A DNA stretch of 13,778 nt from DASPXK01 sp035637315 (GTDB taxonomy: Bacteria; Chloroflexota; UBA6077; JACCZL01). The notes beneath the pieces were generated by a model. That model was not told the DNA's origin and did not search any database. It worked only from the letters and a program-made list of their open reading frames with translations. Below are positions 13,296 to 13,778 of the stretch, piece after piece. Every line of letters starts with the position of its first letter. Position 1 is the stretch's first letter. Location: the NCBI GenBank assembly GCA_035637315.1, contig DASPXK010000034.1:1-13778 (forward strand). The letters are read 5' to 3'. A program made the translations under genes and the position numbers.

Positions 13296-13778
13296 TTACC
13301 CGGCCAGCTCTTCCTCACGCTTGCCGCCGTCCGCGCTGAACAGCGCCTGGCCGTACAGCTCGCGCCCGAACTCGGCGATGGTCCTCTGGCCTTCCGCGCC
13401 GAGCAAGAAGTCCGCGAACGCCTTGCCGCCAGCGGCGTTGATTCGGACCTGCGGGAACTTGGTCGCGTTGACCGGCATCACGTGGTACACGTTGAGCAGG
13501 GCCGGGTCACCCTCGAAGACCAGGGCCAGTTGGAGCTTGTTCTTGAACGCCAGCCAGGTGCCCCGGTCGGTCAGGGCGTAGGCGTTGCGCTGGTCGGCGA
13601 TCGTCAGCGTCTGGCCTTGCCCCGAGCCGCTCTCCACATACCAGCGGCTCCCGCGCGGGTCGAGGCCGGCCCGCCGCCACAGCTGCTGCTCCCGTTGGTG
13701 GGTGCCGCTGCCGTCGCCACGCGAGACGAAGGGCCACCCGCGCTCCGCGATCGCCGCGAGCGCGCCTGCCGCGTCAGC
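13296..13778 (-). CDS. tupA: Tungstate ABC transporter substrate-binding protein TupA, C-terminal part (5' end outside window)
   Basis: The frame is open from the right edge of the window and ends at TAA 13296-13298, giving 160 residues. The TupA signatures are present: FVSRGDGSGTHQRE at 17-30 (the family usually has RGDDSGTH, so one Asp is Gly here), then RRAGLDP and WYVESGSGQGQTL at about 46-58, and AYALTDRGTWLAF at about 67-79, all lining the oxyanion pocket in this family. The C-terminus contains the GGKAFADFLLGAEGQRTIAEFG helix region shared with ModA-like proteins. The signal peptide and the N-terminal TTTS-type oxyanion motif lie beyond the window. It supplies TupB with tungstate, needed for tungsten cofactor enzymes; a role for molybdate is less likely. 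Confidence 0.92.
   Translation of the reverse strand, partial: ADAAGALAAIAERGWPFVSRGDGSGTHQREQQLWRRAGLDPRGSRWYVESGSGQGQTLTIADQRNAYALTDRGTWLAFKNKLQLALVFEGDPALLNVYHVMPVNATKFPQVRINAAGGKAFADFLLGAEGQRTIAEFGRELYGQALFSADGGKREEELAG

Noticed and set aside
1..13778. CRISPR array, tRNA, rRNA, transposase or phage genes
   Set aside because: No spaced direct repeats, no cloverleaf-like segment, and no recombinase or structural phage motifs were seen in any frame.

Overview
This window is GC-rich and densely coding, from what looks like a free-living heterotrophic bacterium. A Chloroflexota (Thermomicrobia-like) host would fit: GC-rich code with frequent GTG starts, TG-extended -10-like elements, a solitary RND pump without periplasmic partners, and a short GC-palindrome between convergent genes. 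That placement is inference only; no rRNA or taxonomic marker gene is present. No tRNA, rRNA, CRISPR array, transposase or phage gene was seen. The longest stretch without a confident gene is the roughly 150 bp divergent region at 8462-8608.

Positions 1-5049 (+ strand) form a carbohydrate uptake and catabolism operon. It holds the C-terminal part of a sugar-binding lipoprotein-type SBP, two MalF/MalG-type permeases overlapping by 8 nt, a cytoplasmic GHL6-like putative glycosidase of 668 residues, and a COG3254-type L-rhamnose/L-fucose mutarotase. No ATPase gene is present. The logic is import of a deoxysugar-containing saccharide, cleavage inside the cell, and anomer conversion of the released sugar.

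Positions 5105-9211 hold a divergent pair: an RND efflux pump (- strand) and a TetR-family regulator (+ strand). They share an AT-rich intergenic region with two near-identical 16-bp palindromes flanking a TATAAT box. This is a textbook arrangement for local repression, here with no membrane-fusion or outer-membrane partner gene.

Positions 9212-11868 hold a 24-bp intergenic gap filled by a perfect GC hairpin, then an orphan small protein resembling the N-terminal domain of nitrile hydratase beta subunit (- strand). Divergent from it is a two-gene operon of a SAM-dependent methyltransferase and a group A flavin monooxygenase, which looks like a small-molecule (aromatic/quinone-like) tailoring pair.

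Positions 11909-12559 hold a type II toxin-antitoxin module: a ribbon-helix-helix antitoxin and a MazF/PemK toxin overlapping by 17 nt, with a 10-bp perfect palindrome over the probable promoter. It converges on positions 12585-13778 (- strand), which encode a tungstate ABC transporter permease (TupB) and the C-terminal part of its binding protein (TupA). The usual ATPase gene tupC is absent from the position downstream of tupB, where the toxin gene ends instead.
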